64,000 nt of DNA, taken from positions 13,038,001 to 13,102,000 of the forward strand of contig JANVAS020000231.1 of NCBI GenBank assembly GCA_027563935.2, given 5' to 3'. Under the pieces are notes generated by a model, which saw nothing but the letters and a program-made list of their open reading frames with translations, made no database searches and was not told the DNA's origin. This document shows, piece by piece, positions 1-10,269 of this stretch. This DNA is from Costus lasius. Taxonomy: Eukaryota; Streptophyta; Magnoliopsida; Zingiberales; Costaceae. Position 1 is the stretch's first letter; each line of letters starts with the position of its first letter. Both the position numbers and the translations under genes were made by a program.

Positions 1-1449
1 CCTTTTTTTTGATCCTTGTGCTAGCAAGGTTCTCCAAAGGTCCTTGTCGTATGGAAGGGAAGAGAAGACAACTTTGCTTGGCGAAACCTCTCCCTTGTCG
101 TCTCAACTTCTCCTCTCGAGAATGTGTGTAGAGACCAAGCCAAAGAGGCGACAAGAGGCCTGAAAGAGAGAACGTGAGGCGTGCCCACGTTTAGAGACAT
201 GTTTTCTAAAAATAGAAAAATCTCAACTTGTGATGCGACCATGGGTTTACCCCAATCGCAAATTCCTCTCCTCTTGAACCATGCGCTCACTTGATGAGCC
301 GGTTCAATTTGGTCTGGTTCAAAGACCAATTAACCCAAGCAATTTGGTCTAGATCACAATAAAACCCTAAGGCTCCAGATCTAACCGTTCATCTCTTGAT
401 GCTCCTGATCTCACTGATCTAGCATCCATTCTCTCGATCAAAGCTTACCGATCTCAAGCCCTAATCAATCAAACATGATCAGACCAGATCTCACTTACAA
501 TCAGAGTTTAAATCCCTTTAAACTCAACCCAAACAATTCAGTCCACACGATCTGACTTAAGTAAGCCATATCATCAAATTGTGCGACCCTAAGGGTTTCC
601 TTTAAATGTCGGTAATGACAACTTACGTTATCACGATCAGTGAGGGGTATCTAGCAACACATCACTGTCTCCCGATATAAAGGAAAGAGTCTTCCAAGAT
701 TACACCCAAACCACAGCACAAGTGTGAATCCACTTCACTAGGCATACATGTTTCCTTTGCCACTGGATGTTCTTATTGGACAAGCGTGTCAAGCCTGTAG
801 CTCCAATATGATGAGAATGATTAGATCAGATGATCATAGTCACCTGGGTATGGCCATACACTTTGTCAATCATCTCATCCAGGGGGCCCCTATAGAACAT
901 CACACTCCAAACTAGGAGACGGCAATCCTTTATCTATCACTAGCACCCTAACATGACTCATGCTCATCATCCAAGATAGTCTATAACCATTATGTTTCAA
1001 ATGATATTGAACTACCTCAAAACAATGCCAATCATCATTTAGAAACACAAGTGATCTCAAGTCAGAGGAAGTATGCCACTTGTTTGCATACAAGGATTAT
1101 TCACATTGTGACAAGCAATTGAATATCCTAGTAGGGTCTGTCCAGTACATCCAATGTACCCATGAGTCTACATCTTATTCCATGCTCGAAGCATCCTATA
1201 AGATTAGAACACACATTAGTCTCAATCATATCAAGGCTGTCTCATGTTCACCAAGACATCTCGACTAAGGACAAAAGTGCATGTCAGCCAAGCTGAACAG
1301 CATTGAGACATTATTCAGAAGTATATGTATTGCAGCAGATAATATAACAACCTGAATAACAACCATTGCCTTTATAAACATAGAGTTTATACATGATACT
1401 GATATAATCCCAAGGCCTCAAACATTAGCCTTAAGGGCATACCCCAACA
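1..1449 (-). repeat. CoA1 LTR, Angela-like Copia, cut by window edge
   Basis: This is an LTR of the same family as those at 16375-18060, 21315-22997, 28158-29810 and 35523-37175. It is recognised by long shared stretches and by the terminal ...CCCCAACA at 1441-1449, the minus-strand TGTTGGGG start of the LTR. The other end lies left of the window. It interrupts the Gy1 LTR: the sequence after it, starting TTTGG at 1450, matches the uninterrupted Gy1 LTR from 8651. TTTGG is the expected TSD, but its partner is outside the window. Whether this is a solo LTR or one end of a longer element cannot be decided here. Short ORFs on the plus strand are antisense to the element and recur only because the LTR is repeated. 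Confidence 0.85.
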
Positions 1450-2207
1450 TTTGGTGTCTTCACAATCCTCTCCTTCAAAGCTCCCCTTTTCCTTTTTTCA
1501 GTCTTTTGTTTTAAGCTTTGGATCGACCGCAATAATCTCCGGAAAATTCGAGCGTCGAAATTGACCTGGGAGTCGCGTTCAAAAACAGAAATACGGCAGT
1601 ATAATATCTTACGATACTGCTGTAAAATCCCTCGCACGTTCTGTTCTGAAAGTGCTGGAAAATACGGCACCGTAATATGGTTTACGGCAGTGTCGTAAAA
1701 TCGGCTAAACTCTCTGGTCGGATACGTCTGGAAAATATGGCTCGTGTAATTATTCACGGCAGTGCCGTAATTTCAGGGAAACTTTCTATTCTAAAGACGT
1801 TCCTAAATACGGCCCGTAATATGGGTTACGGCAGTGCCGTAATTTCGGCAAAGGTCTCTGTTTGGAAAATCACTAAAATACGGTCATGCTCTTGATAATA
1901 CGGTAGCCGCGAAAAATACGGTACCGTATTATAAATACGACACTACCGTATTTTGGTCTTCTGCCTTGATTTGCGTGAAATTTCTTGGGTGACTTCTCCT
2001 TGATGATGAGAACTCTTACATGTATTTGATTTTGCTTGAAAACGCCTTAGATAGTGCCTTTTTGCCTGAAAAACATGAAAAACCAAAATAGAAGTAGACT
2101 TTGCAATATTTGATGGATTCAACATAAAAACAAGTAAAAGATCCTCAATTTAGCATGAAAAGGTATCTAAAATGAAGCAAAATATACTACATATTTTGGT
2201 GTCATCA
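1450..2207 (-). repeat. Gy1 3' LTR, inner 758 bp
   Basis: This segment aligns without net gaps to 8651-9408 of the 5' LTR (both 758 bp) and ends in ...GTGTCATCA, giving TGATGACACC as the sense-strand LTR start. The rest of this LTR lies beyond CoA1, outside the window. It contains one of the palindrome arrays. Confidence 0.88.
1590..1960. repeat. palindrome array in Gy1 3' LTR (72-bp units)
   Basis: Near-perfect dyads of the type TTACGGCAGTGCCGTAA recur at exact 72-bp steps (ACGGC cores at 1684, 1756 and 1828). Each is paired with a second dyad of type TACGGCACCGTA about 8-20 bp away. A perfect 12-bp palindrome TACGGTACCGTA lies at 1917-1928. The spacers are also similar between units, so the array is a degenerate minisatellite in which the dyads are the best-kept part. 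Confidence 0.85.
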
Positions 2208-2245
2208 AATACATAAGGCTCAAACTTCGCTTGTCCTCAAGCTAA
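2208..2245 (-). other. Gy1 polypurine-tract region next to the 3' LTR
   Basis: In element sense this reads GCTTGAGGACAAGCGAAG, then TTTGAGCCTTATGTATT, then the LTR start TGATGACACC. The GAGGACAAGC block is common just before the 3' LTR in plant Gypsy elements. The usual run of Gs next to the LTR is replaced by GAGCCTTATG. The same replacement is seen in Gy2 and Gy3. Confidence 0.6.
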
Positions 2246-2469
2246 AATCAAAATTTGAAATCAAAATTTGATTAAAAGAATAACCTTTTCATGCTTAATA
2301 AATTTCTAAAATACAACCTATCAATGAAAAATTCTATCAATTGATTCACAAAACTTTAAATAAACATATCATTCTCAGAACTCAATCCTCTAGCTCTACT
2401 ACTCAATCATATAAAACTTTGCAACTTGTATAATAAATAGAATTTTCAATCTCATGATTTCACCTAGTA

Positions 2470-3298
2470 TCAATTTAAATCTATCATGCTTTTGTTTACA
2501 GGAATTGAGTTTCCAAGATCTTTTTCCACACAAAATTTCTTACTCTCCCTTTTTTTTGTCCTTTCTTTGTAAATTCTTGCATTCTCATATGCAGAGAGTC
2601 TAATCTCATCTAGCTCGTTTAATTGTAACCTCCGTTTTTCACCCGCGTTTTTCAAGTCAAAATTCAGCTTCTTGATTGCCCAGAACGCCTTATGCTCGAG
2701 CTCTACGAGAAGGTGACATGATTTTCCATAAATCAATTGAAAGGGGGACATACCTATGGGTGTCTTGAAAGCATTCCTGTAAGCCCACAATGCATCATCA
2801 AGTTTGAATGCCCAGTCTTTCCTAGTGCGTGACACTGTTTTCTCCAGAATTCCTTTGATCTCTCTGTTTGATATTTCAACCTGTCCACTTGTTTGGGGGT
2901 GATAGGGTGTTGCAACTCTATGATTAACTCCATACTTCCTGAGTAAGGCTGAAAACTTATGTTCTATGAAATGCGAGCCTCCATCATTAATCACTACTCG
3001 GGGTGTCCCATATTGTGGAAAGATAATCTTCTTGAACAGTTTAATAACAACTCTCAAATCATTGGTTGTTGAAGCGAGAGCTTCAACCCATTTTGAGACA
3101 TAATCAACTGCTACAAGAATGTACTTGTTACCCTCCAGAAGATGGGAAAGGTCCCATGAAGTCAATCCCCCAAACATCAAATATCTCAACTTCAAGAATA
3201 TTGGACAGTGGCATCTCATGTCTTATGTTAATGTTCCCAGTCTTTTGACATCTATCACAAGATGACACAAAGTTTCTAGCATCTTTGAAAATTGTGGG
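2470..3298 (-). pseudogene. Gy1 integrase catalytic core and C-terminal part
   Basis: The integrase would join element cDNA to host DNA. The conserved core is readable: [13 protein letters not shown], then VINDGGSHF (second catalytic Asp), [16 protein letters not shown] (catalytic Glu) and the downstream [22 protein letters not shown] block typical of plant Gypsy integrases. The segment around the first catalytic Asp is in another frame relative to the rest, so a frameshift lies near 3140-3190. The end at 2470 is within about 260 bp of the 3' LTR, so this copy has no extra ORF after pol. Confidence 0.85.
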
Positions 3299-3595
3299 CT
3301 AATAAAAACCTAATTGTAACACCTTAAAAGCAGTTTTCTCAGTACCGGCATGACCACCATATGAGGATCCATGGCATTGGAGCAATATATCTGCAACTTC
3401 TTCTTCAGGTACACATCTTCTAAAAATGTCATCTTCACATCTTCTAAACACATAAGGCTCATCCCAAAAATAGTGTTTCACCTCAGCCAAAAATCTTTTC
3501 CTTTTTTGGTAGCTCAAATCAGGAGGAAAAATATTGGCTACAAGATAATTCACTATGTCAACATACCAGGGGGCTCTGAGTTGTTCAATGGTCAA
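3299..3595 (-). pseudogene. Gy1 integrase zinc-binding N-terminal segment
   Basis: The 98-residue frame contains KRKRFLAEVKHYFWDEPYVF and CHGSSYGGHAG, which carries the histidines of the HHCC zinc-binding domain; the matching Cys pair lies just past the stop at 3299, toward the core. It lies between RNase H and the integrase core, as expected. Its frame differs by one from gag, RT and the core frame, so a frameshift separates it from both neighbours. Confidence 0.8.
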
Positions 3596-3651
3596 GAGCT
3601 GTTATTCAGGGAAGGAATCATTGATCTCATCATTCTTTTTAGTGTCTACCA

Positions 3652-4269
3652 TTATTCTTGAGAGATGATCTGCAACAAGGTTTTCTGATCCCTTTTTGTC
3701 TTTAATCTCCAAATCAAATTCTTGCAGGAGTAAAATCCATCTGAGTAATCGTGGTTTGCTATCTTTTTCTGCATTAAGTATTTCACAGCTGCATGGTCAG
3801 TGTACACTACCACTTTGGAGTTAATCAAGTATGACCTAAATTCATCAAAAACAAATACTATGGCCAATAGTTCCTTCTCAGTGGTGGTGTAATTTTTCTG
3901 TGTCTCATCCAAAGTCTTGCTGGCATAGTGAATAACATGAGGTTTCTTATCTTTTCATTGTCCCAAGACTGCTCCCACTGCATAATCACTAGCATCACAC
4001 ATGAGTTCAAAGGGTAAGTCCCAATCTGGGGGTTGAATGATGGGTGCTAAAACCAAGGCTTTCTTTAACCCCTGAAAAGCAAATAGACATTTCTCATCAA
4101 AGCAGAATTTGGTGTCTTTACAAAGTAAATCAGTTAAAGGTTTAGCAAGTTTAGAGAAGTCCCTGATGAATCTCCTGTAAAACCCTGCATGTCCCAAAAA
4201 GCTCCTGATCTCCTTGATAGTGGTGGGTGGTGCTAACATCTCAATCACATCTACCTTGGCCTTATCCAC
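3652..4269 (-). pseudogene. Gy1 RT connection and RNase H, in two pieces
   Basis: The piece 3955-4269 has the end of RT (IRSFLGHAGFYRRFIRDFSK) and the start of RNase H with its first acidic residue (PFELMCDASDYAVGAVLGQ). The piece 3652-3912 has the middle (NYTTTEKELLAIVFVFDEFRSYL, with the catalytic Glu, and [12 protein letters not shown], with a catalytic Asp). A stop at 3955 separates them. After about 3770 the protein no longer resembles the family, which implies another frameshift. RNase H would remove the RNA strand during reverse transcription. Confidence 0.85.
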
Positions 4270-4284
4270 TTCAATCCCTTTCTC

Positions 4285-6111
4285 TTAAACAAGATGGCCC
4301 AAAACTATCCCCTGTCTCACCATAAAGTGACACTTTTCCCAATTCAAGACAAGGTTAGTCTCTTCGCATCTCTGTAAAACTCTAGAGAGATTAGCTAAGC
4401 AATCATCAAAAGAGAAACCATAGACAGAGAAATCATCCATAAAAACATCCATGAAGTCTTCAATAAATTCAGAAAAAATTACCATCATACACCTTTGAAA
4501 AGTTGCAGGTGCATTGCATAAACCAAAGGGCATTCTTCTATAAGCAAAAGTACCATAAGGACATGTAAAAGTGGTTATATCCTGATCATCAAGATGAATA
4601 GGAATCTGAAAAAATCCGGAATACCCATCAAGAAAATAAAAGTGAGAGTGTTTGGCAAGTCTTTCCACCATTTGATCAATGAAAGGCAAGGGAAAATAAT
4701 CCTTTCTGGTGGCAGCATTTAATTTTCTATAATCAATACACATACGCCAACTAGTGACATTTCTAACAGGTATCAATTCATTATCCTTATTTTTCATCAC
4801 AGTGACACCCCCCTTCTTTGGAACACAGTGTACAGGACTCACCCACTTACTATCTGAGATAGGGTAGATAATACCTGCATCTAATAATTTTAGTACTTCC
4901 TTCTTCACCACTTCCTTCATAGACGGGTTGAGCCTTCTCTGAAAATCTACATGCAGCTTGTGCTCATCCTCCATGTGAATCCTATGCATACAAAAAGTAG
5001 GATTTATTCCTTTTAAGTCATCAAGGGAATACCCAATTACCTTTCCATGAATTCTTAGCTCCTTTAAGAGTAGATCAGTTTCCCTGGCATCTAATTTAGC
5101 ATCCACAATCACAGGGTAGGTAGAGTTAGGACCAATAAATTCATATCTAAGGTTATCAGGTAAAACTTTCAACTCAACTTTAGGGATCTTTTCACTTTCA
5201 TTATCAAAAGTAGCACAATCTAGAGTCTCATGTTTTTCATCATCAAAATTATCAAAATCATTCTCAAAACCAGAACTATCAATTTTTTCACAAGAATTTT
5301 TTAAGGAATCAGAAAAAGGAACATCAGTAGAAGAATCATCAAACAAACAACTAACATCATAAACTGTGTCATCAATGGCATGAATGGTGCAACGGGAACT
5401 AGCATATGTAGGTTTTTTCAATGAATTATTCAAATCAAACTCAATCTTATCATTGCCAATTCTTAAAGCAAGTTTACCGTTCCTTACATCAATAAGGGCT
5501 CCAGCAGTGGCTAAGAACGGCCCACCAAAAATAATTGGAATCTTGGCATCCTCTTCCATTTCAAGTACCACAAAATCAGCAGGTATGAAGCACTTACCAA
5601 CTTGTATAGGAACATCCTCTAGAATACCTACTGGATATTTTACTGATCGATCGGCGAGCTGCAAAGAAATTATAGTCGGCTTAGGAGCTCCCATGTCCAA
5701 TTTCCTGCACACAGACAAAGGCATGAGACTTACACTAGCCCCTAGATCACATAAGGCTCGGTTGAAAGCCATACTTCCAATAAAACATGGGATAGAAAAA
5801 CTACCTGGATCATTCAATTTTGGTGGCAACCTATTTTGAATAACAACACTACATTCTTTAGTTAAAGCCATTGTACCATAGTTCTCTATCTTTCTTTTGT
5901 TAGACAAGATTTCTTTCAAAAATTTAACATATATGGGCATTTGAGATAAAGCTTCAGTAAATGGTATGTTAATATAAAGCTTTTTCAAAACATCAAGAAA
6001 ATTCCCAAATTGCTTATCTAACTTTTCTTGTACTAATCTTTGGGGAAAAGGTATTGGTGGTCTATAGGGTGGACGTAGATTAGTCTTAGAATCATCTCCT
6101 TTACATGGCAC
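4285..6111 (-). pseudogene. Gy1 protease and reverse transcriptase, 608-codon open stretch
   Basis: This is the longest open frame in the window. In order it has a Pro-rich FPQRL segment and an INIPFTEALSQMPIYVKFLKE block near residues 20-70. The aspartic protease has active motif CDLGASVSLMP near residue 120 and the flap-side IFGGPFLATAGALID. A 90-residue acidic Ser/Asp/Glu linker follows, then RT from about residue 390 to the end, with CIDYRKLNAATRKD, FLDGYSGFFQIPI, RRMPFGLCNAPATFQRCM and the active site FMDD (residues 557-560, about 4432-4443). It shares frame with gag upstream and the RNase H pieces downstream, so the ancestral gag-pol was one frame. The stop at 4285 falls just after VLGHLV, inside RT. 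Confidence 0.9.
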
Positions 6112-7170
6112 ATCCCCTTTTGGTATACTTCCCTTTTTAGGTGTTGAACTAGGTAGGGTTTGTTCATGTTCAGAAAATTTTTCTAATTCTAATTCCTCCT
6201 CATGATCATTAATAGACTCTTTCTCTTTAAGTTCTCCTAATTGTCTCCCACTTCTAGTGATAATGGCATTGCAATGTTCCCCAGAGTTTAACCTAGATAT
6301 TTGTTCTTCTAGAATTTTATTGCCAGTAACTAAGGATTCTACTTGAGAAGCAATATGACTAACAGTTTATTCAAGATCCTCAAACTTTTTCGTGTTTTGA
6401 ATTTGCAAAGATTGGATTTGGCTAGCTGAAATTTTTTCTAACATGGGCTAACTAACATCTTCAGTCAGGGTTTGCTGATCCTCATTCACACTCTTACCAT
6501 GTTGATGAAAATATAGCATTCCATCATCCGGAGTCCATTGGCTATGATTCAAGGACATCTCCTCAAGCAACTTGAAAGCATCATCAATTGTTCTACTCAT
6601 GAAGGTTCCCCCTGTAGCAGCATCAATAATTAGACGGGTATTATAAACTAAGCCATAATAAAATATCTGAATTAAAAACCAATTTTCAAAGCCATGGTTA
6701 GGACACTTCCGCTGTAAATCATTGAATCTCTCCCATGCCTCGCTGAATGATTCTCCACCTTTCTGTTGAAAGTTCGTGATTTGATTCCTCAATTGGATAG
6801 TCTTGCTTGGTGGAAAATATTTCGTCAGAAAAGCTTTTGACAATTGTTCCCATGTTGTGAAAGTATTGGGTTGACGAGAATGCAACCACGTTCGTGCTTG
6901 ATCCCTGAGAGAAAAAGGGAATAATATCAGTTTTAGTGCATCATTAGAAACTCCATGGATTTTTATGGTATCGCAATATTCAAGAAAAATATATAAGTGT
7001 GAATAAGGATCTTCGATTGATGATCCTCCAAACTGATTCTGCTGGATCAGAGTCAAGAAGACATGATTAATTTCAAAGTTGGTGGCCTCAATTGAAGGTT
7101 TAACAATGCTAAAGTGTATCCCTTGAGGATTAGGGGCTGCATAGTCCCTCAATGTTATTTGCTCAGCCAT
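6112..7170 (-). pseudogene. Gy1 gag
   Basis: I take the start at the ATG at 7170 (MAEQITLRDYAAPNPQG) rather than an in-frame ATG 27 codons earlier, because the equivalent gag in Gy2 starts with the same MA..LR.Y..PN motif. The capsid-like retrotransposon gag domain is clear: FGGSSIEDPYSHL, LFPFSLRDQARTWLHS, FLTKYFPPSKTIQLRNQI and GESFSEAWERFNDLQRKCPNHG. A TAG at 6448 interrupts the frame. The same frame continues as a coiled-coil-like segment (ASQVESLVTGNKILEEQI) and an acidic stretch leading into the protease. I do not see an intact zinc knuckle. Confidence 0.85.
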
Positions 7171-7309
7171 TAGAAATGAATTTCCTGCGCACACTAGAGC
7201 AAACTGATCAAATGATGTAAGTAAACAGAAAAGAATAAAAAGATAAAACATAAATGAAACCTAGTCTAGCAATACTCTCAATGTCTTCAATATTGACAAA
7301 ACTAAAGTC

Positions 7310-7327
7310 TCCCCGGCAACGGCGCCA
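7310..7327 (-). other. Gy1 primer binding site, tRNA-Asp
   Basis: On the plus strand this reads TCCCCGGCAACGGCGCCA, which equals the 3' end of plant tRNA-Asp including CCA, so the element RNA can pair with it. It is followed by AAAAACT and an LTR-type TGTTGT. Confidence 0.9.
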
Positions 7328-7333
7328 AAAACT

Positions 7334-7452
7334 TGTTGTGATCCGAATGGACACACTTTTAAATACGAGCAGGTAGACTAATCTAAGGTGTCGTAGCCAA
7401 AACTTGTTTGGCGCACAGGGAACTGTTACCCCCTGATACGGTTCCAAAAACT
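7334..7452. repeat. extra 119 bp with repeated LTR/PBS boundary in Gy1
   Basis: Other LTRs of this group run directly from CCAAAAACT-TGTTGT into CTCCGCAAGTGCACGG. Here the boundary-like string CCAAAA(A)CTTGTT occurs three times (about 7325, 7400 and 7444), each preceded by different sequence. The outermost copy (TGTTGT at 7453) best fits the LTR start, because it is followed by the usual GTCCGCAAGTGCACGG. The inserted stretch codes for nothing visible. Confidence 0.6.
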
Positions 7453-7746
7453 TGTTGTCCCTAACTCGTAGTGTCCGCAAGTGCACGGATACTCGAAGTA
7501 TTAAAATAAATATCGATCCCACAGAGAGACTAGTGCTGTCAAGTACTGAATAATTGATTTTCTTACTATCTAGGCAATCGAATAATAGCAAAGCAAGAAT
7601 CGAACACACATGGAAAATCACTATCAGAGAGAAATTGGGACTAGGGTTTCATCCACTTTGATTTTCAAGACTAGATAAGAAATAAAGAATTCATCAATCA
7701 AATCCTAAAATGATATAGGCATAATTTACCTAAAAAGGGATTATCT

Positions 7747-7973
7747 CACTTTTGTGCAGATAACCATGCAAGAATAAATCCTCGCTTTCGCACAAGATTC
7801 ATCCCATGCTAAAGATTAGTAAACCATCAGACGAAGAACTCAAGGATCACTTTCGTGCACCCTAATTCTAGGTTGATTGCCTCGAGTGGAATCTCAAGGA
7901 TCACTTTCGTGCATCCGAGACTCAACACAAGTTCTACCTATGGTTCTCCAACGTTCTGATCTTCACTTTCGTG
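7747..7973 (-). repeat. five small hairpin motifs in Gy1 5' LTR
   Basis: In element sense the motifs are CAC-AAAA-GTG (7747-7756), TGC-GAAA-GCG (7783-7792) and CAC-GAAA-GTG at 7848-7857, 7902-7911 and 7964-7973, mostly followed by GATCC or GAGAT. The three-base stem changes from CAC/GTG to TGC/GCG at the second site while pairing is kept. Confidence 0.7.
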
Positions 7974-8791
7974 CAAGATCTCCACGTTTGACACAATAAT
8001 TCGAACCTAAGATCATTAATCATCATCAAGGCAATTACTCATCTAAAATAACAAAAAAAGAACTTAGCCTAATTTCTTACGGTGAGTTCCTATTAGTCAA
8101 TTTTAGGTTTCCAATTCTCAAACATATCACCTTTCGGTCCTTAATGCAAGAATTCTATTCATGATGACAAGAAATAAACTAAAGAGAATCTTAGAGCAGT
8201 AATCTCATAGGTAAAAGTATCAAAATAGAATTATCATGATGAAATAAAAAGAGTTCTAGTCATTAAGAAAATCAAAGGGGATTACTCCCCCATGTCCCAA
8301 AATAAGTTTAAGCTACCATGATGAAGAGATTAAAAAATTCCATAATTTCAGAAAATCAAAAATCAATAAAAGAAGGAGTTTTTTAGAAAATACAGCACGA
8401 ATGTGAAGTATTTCACAGCCGTAATTTGCAAGAGAAGTCGTGAATAGTGTGGCGCAAACTTCTTCCTTTGATTTCTCCTCGAATCGATCTCCTTTCGTTA
8501 TGAAACTTTAGGCACGTTGTCTCCTTCACTAGGCGAAGACTCAGTATGAAAATCACGGCTGGAAGTTCTCTTGATTGATCACGGCGGCGAAACCCTAGGC
8601 GGCGGCGTGTTCGGTGATTTCTCCCTCGACAGTTAACGAAATTTGGGGCCTTTGGTGTCTTCACAATCGTCTCCTTCAAAGCTCCCCTTTTCCTTTTTTC
8701 AGTCTTTTGTTTTAAGATTTGGATCGACCGCAATAATCTCCGCAAAATTCGTGCGTCGAAATTGACCTGGGAGTCGCGTTCAAAAAACAGA

Positions 8792-9155
8792 AATACGGCA
8801 GTGTAATATCTTACGATACTGCCGTAAAATCCCTCGCATGTTTTGTTTTGAAAGTGCTGGAAAATACGACACCGTAATATGGTTTACGGCAGTGCCGTAA
8901 AATTGGCTGAACTTTTTGGTCGGATACGTCTGGAAAATACGGCCCGTGTAATTATTTACGGCAGTGCCGTAATTTCAGGGAAACTTTCTGTTCTGAAGAT
9001 GTTCCAAAATACGGCCCGTAATATGGGTTACAACAGTGCCGTAATTTCGGCAAAGGTCTCTGTTTGGAAAATCACTAAAATACGGTCGTGCTCTCGATAA
9101 TACGGTAGCCGCAAAAAATACGGTACTGTATTATAAATACGGCACTACCGTATTT
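8792..9155. repeat. palindrome array in Gy1 5' LTR (72-bp units)
   Basis: This is the counterpart of the array at 1590-1960. ACGGC cores fall at 8886, 8958 and (as a degraded ACAAC) 9030, again exactly 72 bp apart. Substitutions relative to the other LTR fall in dyads as well as spacers. Confidence 0.85.
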
Positions 9156-9540
9156 TGGTCTTCTGCCTCGATTTGCGTAAAATTTCTTGGGTGACTTCTC
9201 CTTGATGATGAGAACTCTTCCATGTTTGATTTTGCTTGAGAACGCCTTAAATAGTGCCTTTTTGCCTGAAAAACATGAAAAAACCAAAATAGAAGTAGAC
9301 TTTGCAATATTAGATGGATTCAACATAAAAACAAGTAAAAGATCCTCAATTTAGCATGAAAATGTATCTAAAATGAAGCAAAATATACTACATATTTTGG
9401 TGTCATCACCCAGCCCATGCGCCCAGCTTTAGATTCCTCATCTACTTTAGTTGGTAGTAGTTAGTATGAATTAGTTAATGCTCGCATTAGCATGCTTGCA
9501 TCAGCAGCATCTTGACTGCTTTTAGTTAGTTAGAGTAGGT

Positions 9541-9621
9541 AGTCATGCTTGTGGTGTGTTATTCCCTAGTCATGCTTGTGGTGTGATATTCCCTAGTCAA
9601 GCTTGTGGTGTAATATTCCCT
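9541..9621 (+). repeat. three tandem 27-bp repeats upstream of a TATA box
   Basis: Copies start at 9541, 9568 and 9595 with the core GTCATGCTTGTGGTGTG. They differ by only a few bases and end 9 bp before the TATA box, which is the layout of LTR enhancer repeats. Confidence 0.8.
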
Positions 9622-9630
9622 CCTTTACTC

Positions 9631-9637
9631 TATAAAA
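9631..9637 (+). promoter_or_regulatory. TATA box
   Basis: CTCTATAAAAGGG lies directly after the 27-bp repeats. A transcript would start about 30 bp downstream, within GGTTTAGCTTGTCCC. Confidence 0.6.
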
Positions 9638-10269
9638 GGGAGTTGGGGTTTAGCTTGTCCCTTGGCTTTCTTGTGTGATAGGAGCTCACTTTGGAGAGGT
9701 TAGAGTGTGGAGCAAGGTGTGTGATCCTTGGCTCGGTCTCGATTACTCACCTACCGATTGTAATCGTCTTTCCTTTCAAAGAAATAAATTGCACCACCAG
9801 TGCGTCAGGTTCGCCAATTTTCGGAATTTTGTAGTGTTGTTATTGCTTGTTTTCCTTACCCATGGGCATCCTCACATCGGATACATGGAACATTCATTGG
9901 CTTTGGTTTGATCGTAGGTTCATAGGCACGCGAGCTGAGTCACCGCTAAGTCTGCTACCCTTGTTGCTATTATGTGCTTAAATCGCTCGTTAAGAGAGGT
10001 TGGTGAGTTTCATTTGCGTAGTTGAGTGTCATTAGTTTCTTCGTCATCCGTGTTGCTCCGAAACTTATTCATCGCCATCTTTCGCATTTTTTCTCGTTGG
10101 TTTTCTCGTTGCCCATTTTTTGACATGGTTGTACTTCTCTCATCTTATGACCCTCTCATGTTTTTAGATCATCGTCTCATAAACCCCTAGAGTACGGAGC
10201 TAAGGACCAACCCACCTATAGTAGCTGCACCACACACAGCTCACCGGTATAGCACAAGATATTGCTCCC

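Larger units (their letters stand above)
1450..9408 (-). mobile_element. Gy1, Athila-type Ty3/Gypsy retrotransposon, decayed
   Basis: The element reads right to left: 5' LTR 7453-9408, tRNA-Asp PBS 7310-7327, gag, PR, RT, RNase H, integrase, then directly the 3' LTR ending at 2207. The domain order PR-RT-RH-INT defines Ty3/Gypsy. The Pro-rich FPQRL segment before the protease, the protease motif CDLGASVSLMP and the RT phrase CIDYRKLNAATRKDYFPLPF are typical of the Athila lineage. It is the only Gypsy copy here with RT and integrase. The reading frame is broken by several stops and at least two frameshifts, so it is inactive. The candidate TSD at the right end is CCCAG (9409-9413); its partner is off-window because CoA1 interrupts the other LTR. 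Confidence 0.9.
7453..9408 (-). repeat. Gy1 5' LTR
   Basis: The LTR runs from TGTTGT (7453) to ...GTGTCATCA (9408), 1956 bp. The alternative start at 7334 would give 2075 bp. In sense order it has the TGATGACACC start, the palindrome array (9155-8792), a looser inverted repeat near 8430-8395, the hairpin series (7973-7747) and the conserved terminal segment with GTGCACGG. No convincing TATA box was found. Confidence 0.85.
9409..10269 (+). other. unassigned LTR-like segment with promoter
   Basis: This stretch separates Gy1 from Gy7. It has no ORF with recognisable protein similarity. It carries three 27-bp repeats, a good TATA box (9631-9637) and, about 145 bp downstream, AATAAA (9784-9789), an order expected of a plant LTR (U3-TATA-polyA signal) read on the plus strand. 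I could not find a second copy, paired ends or a TSD, so identity is open; a promoter fragment of another repeat or a non-TE sequence is possible. Confidence 0.4.

Noticed and set aside
1700..1800. Heat-shock elements in the array spacers (TTCTGTTCTGAAG)
   Set aside because: The TTC and GAA units do not alternate with two-base spacing, so they do not fit a heat-shock element.
5384..5839. 151-codon ORF on the plus strand
   Set aside because: It is the complement of the Gy1 protease region, whose minus-strand frame has clear protein motifs.
7310..7327. tRNA-Asp gene
   Set aside because: Only the 18-base 3' end is present; it is the complement of a primer binding site.
1590..9155. Regularly spaced palindromic repeats resembling a CRISPR array
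   Set aside because: Spacers are similar to one another, repeats are degenerate, no cas gene is near and the context is plant LTRs.
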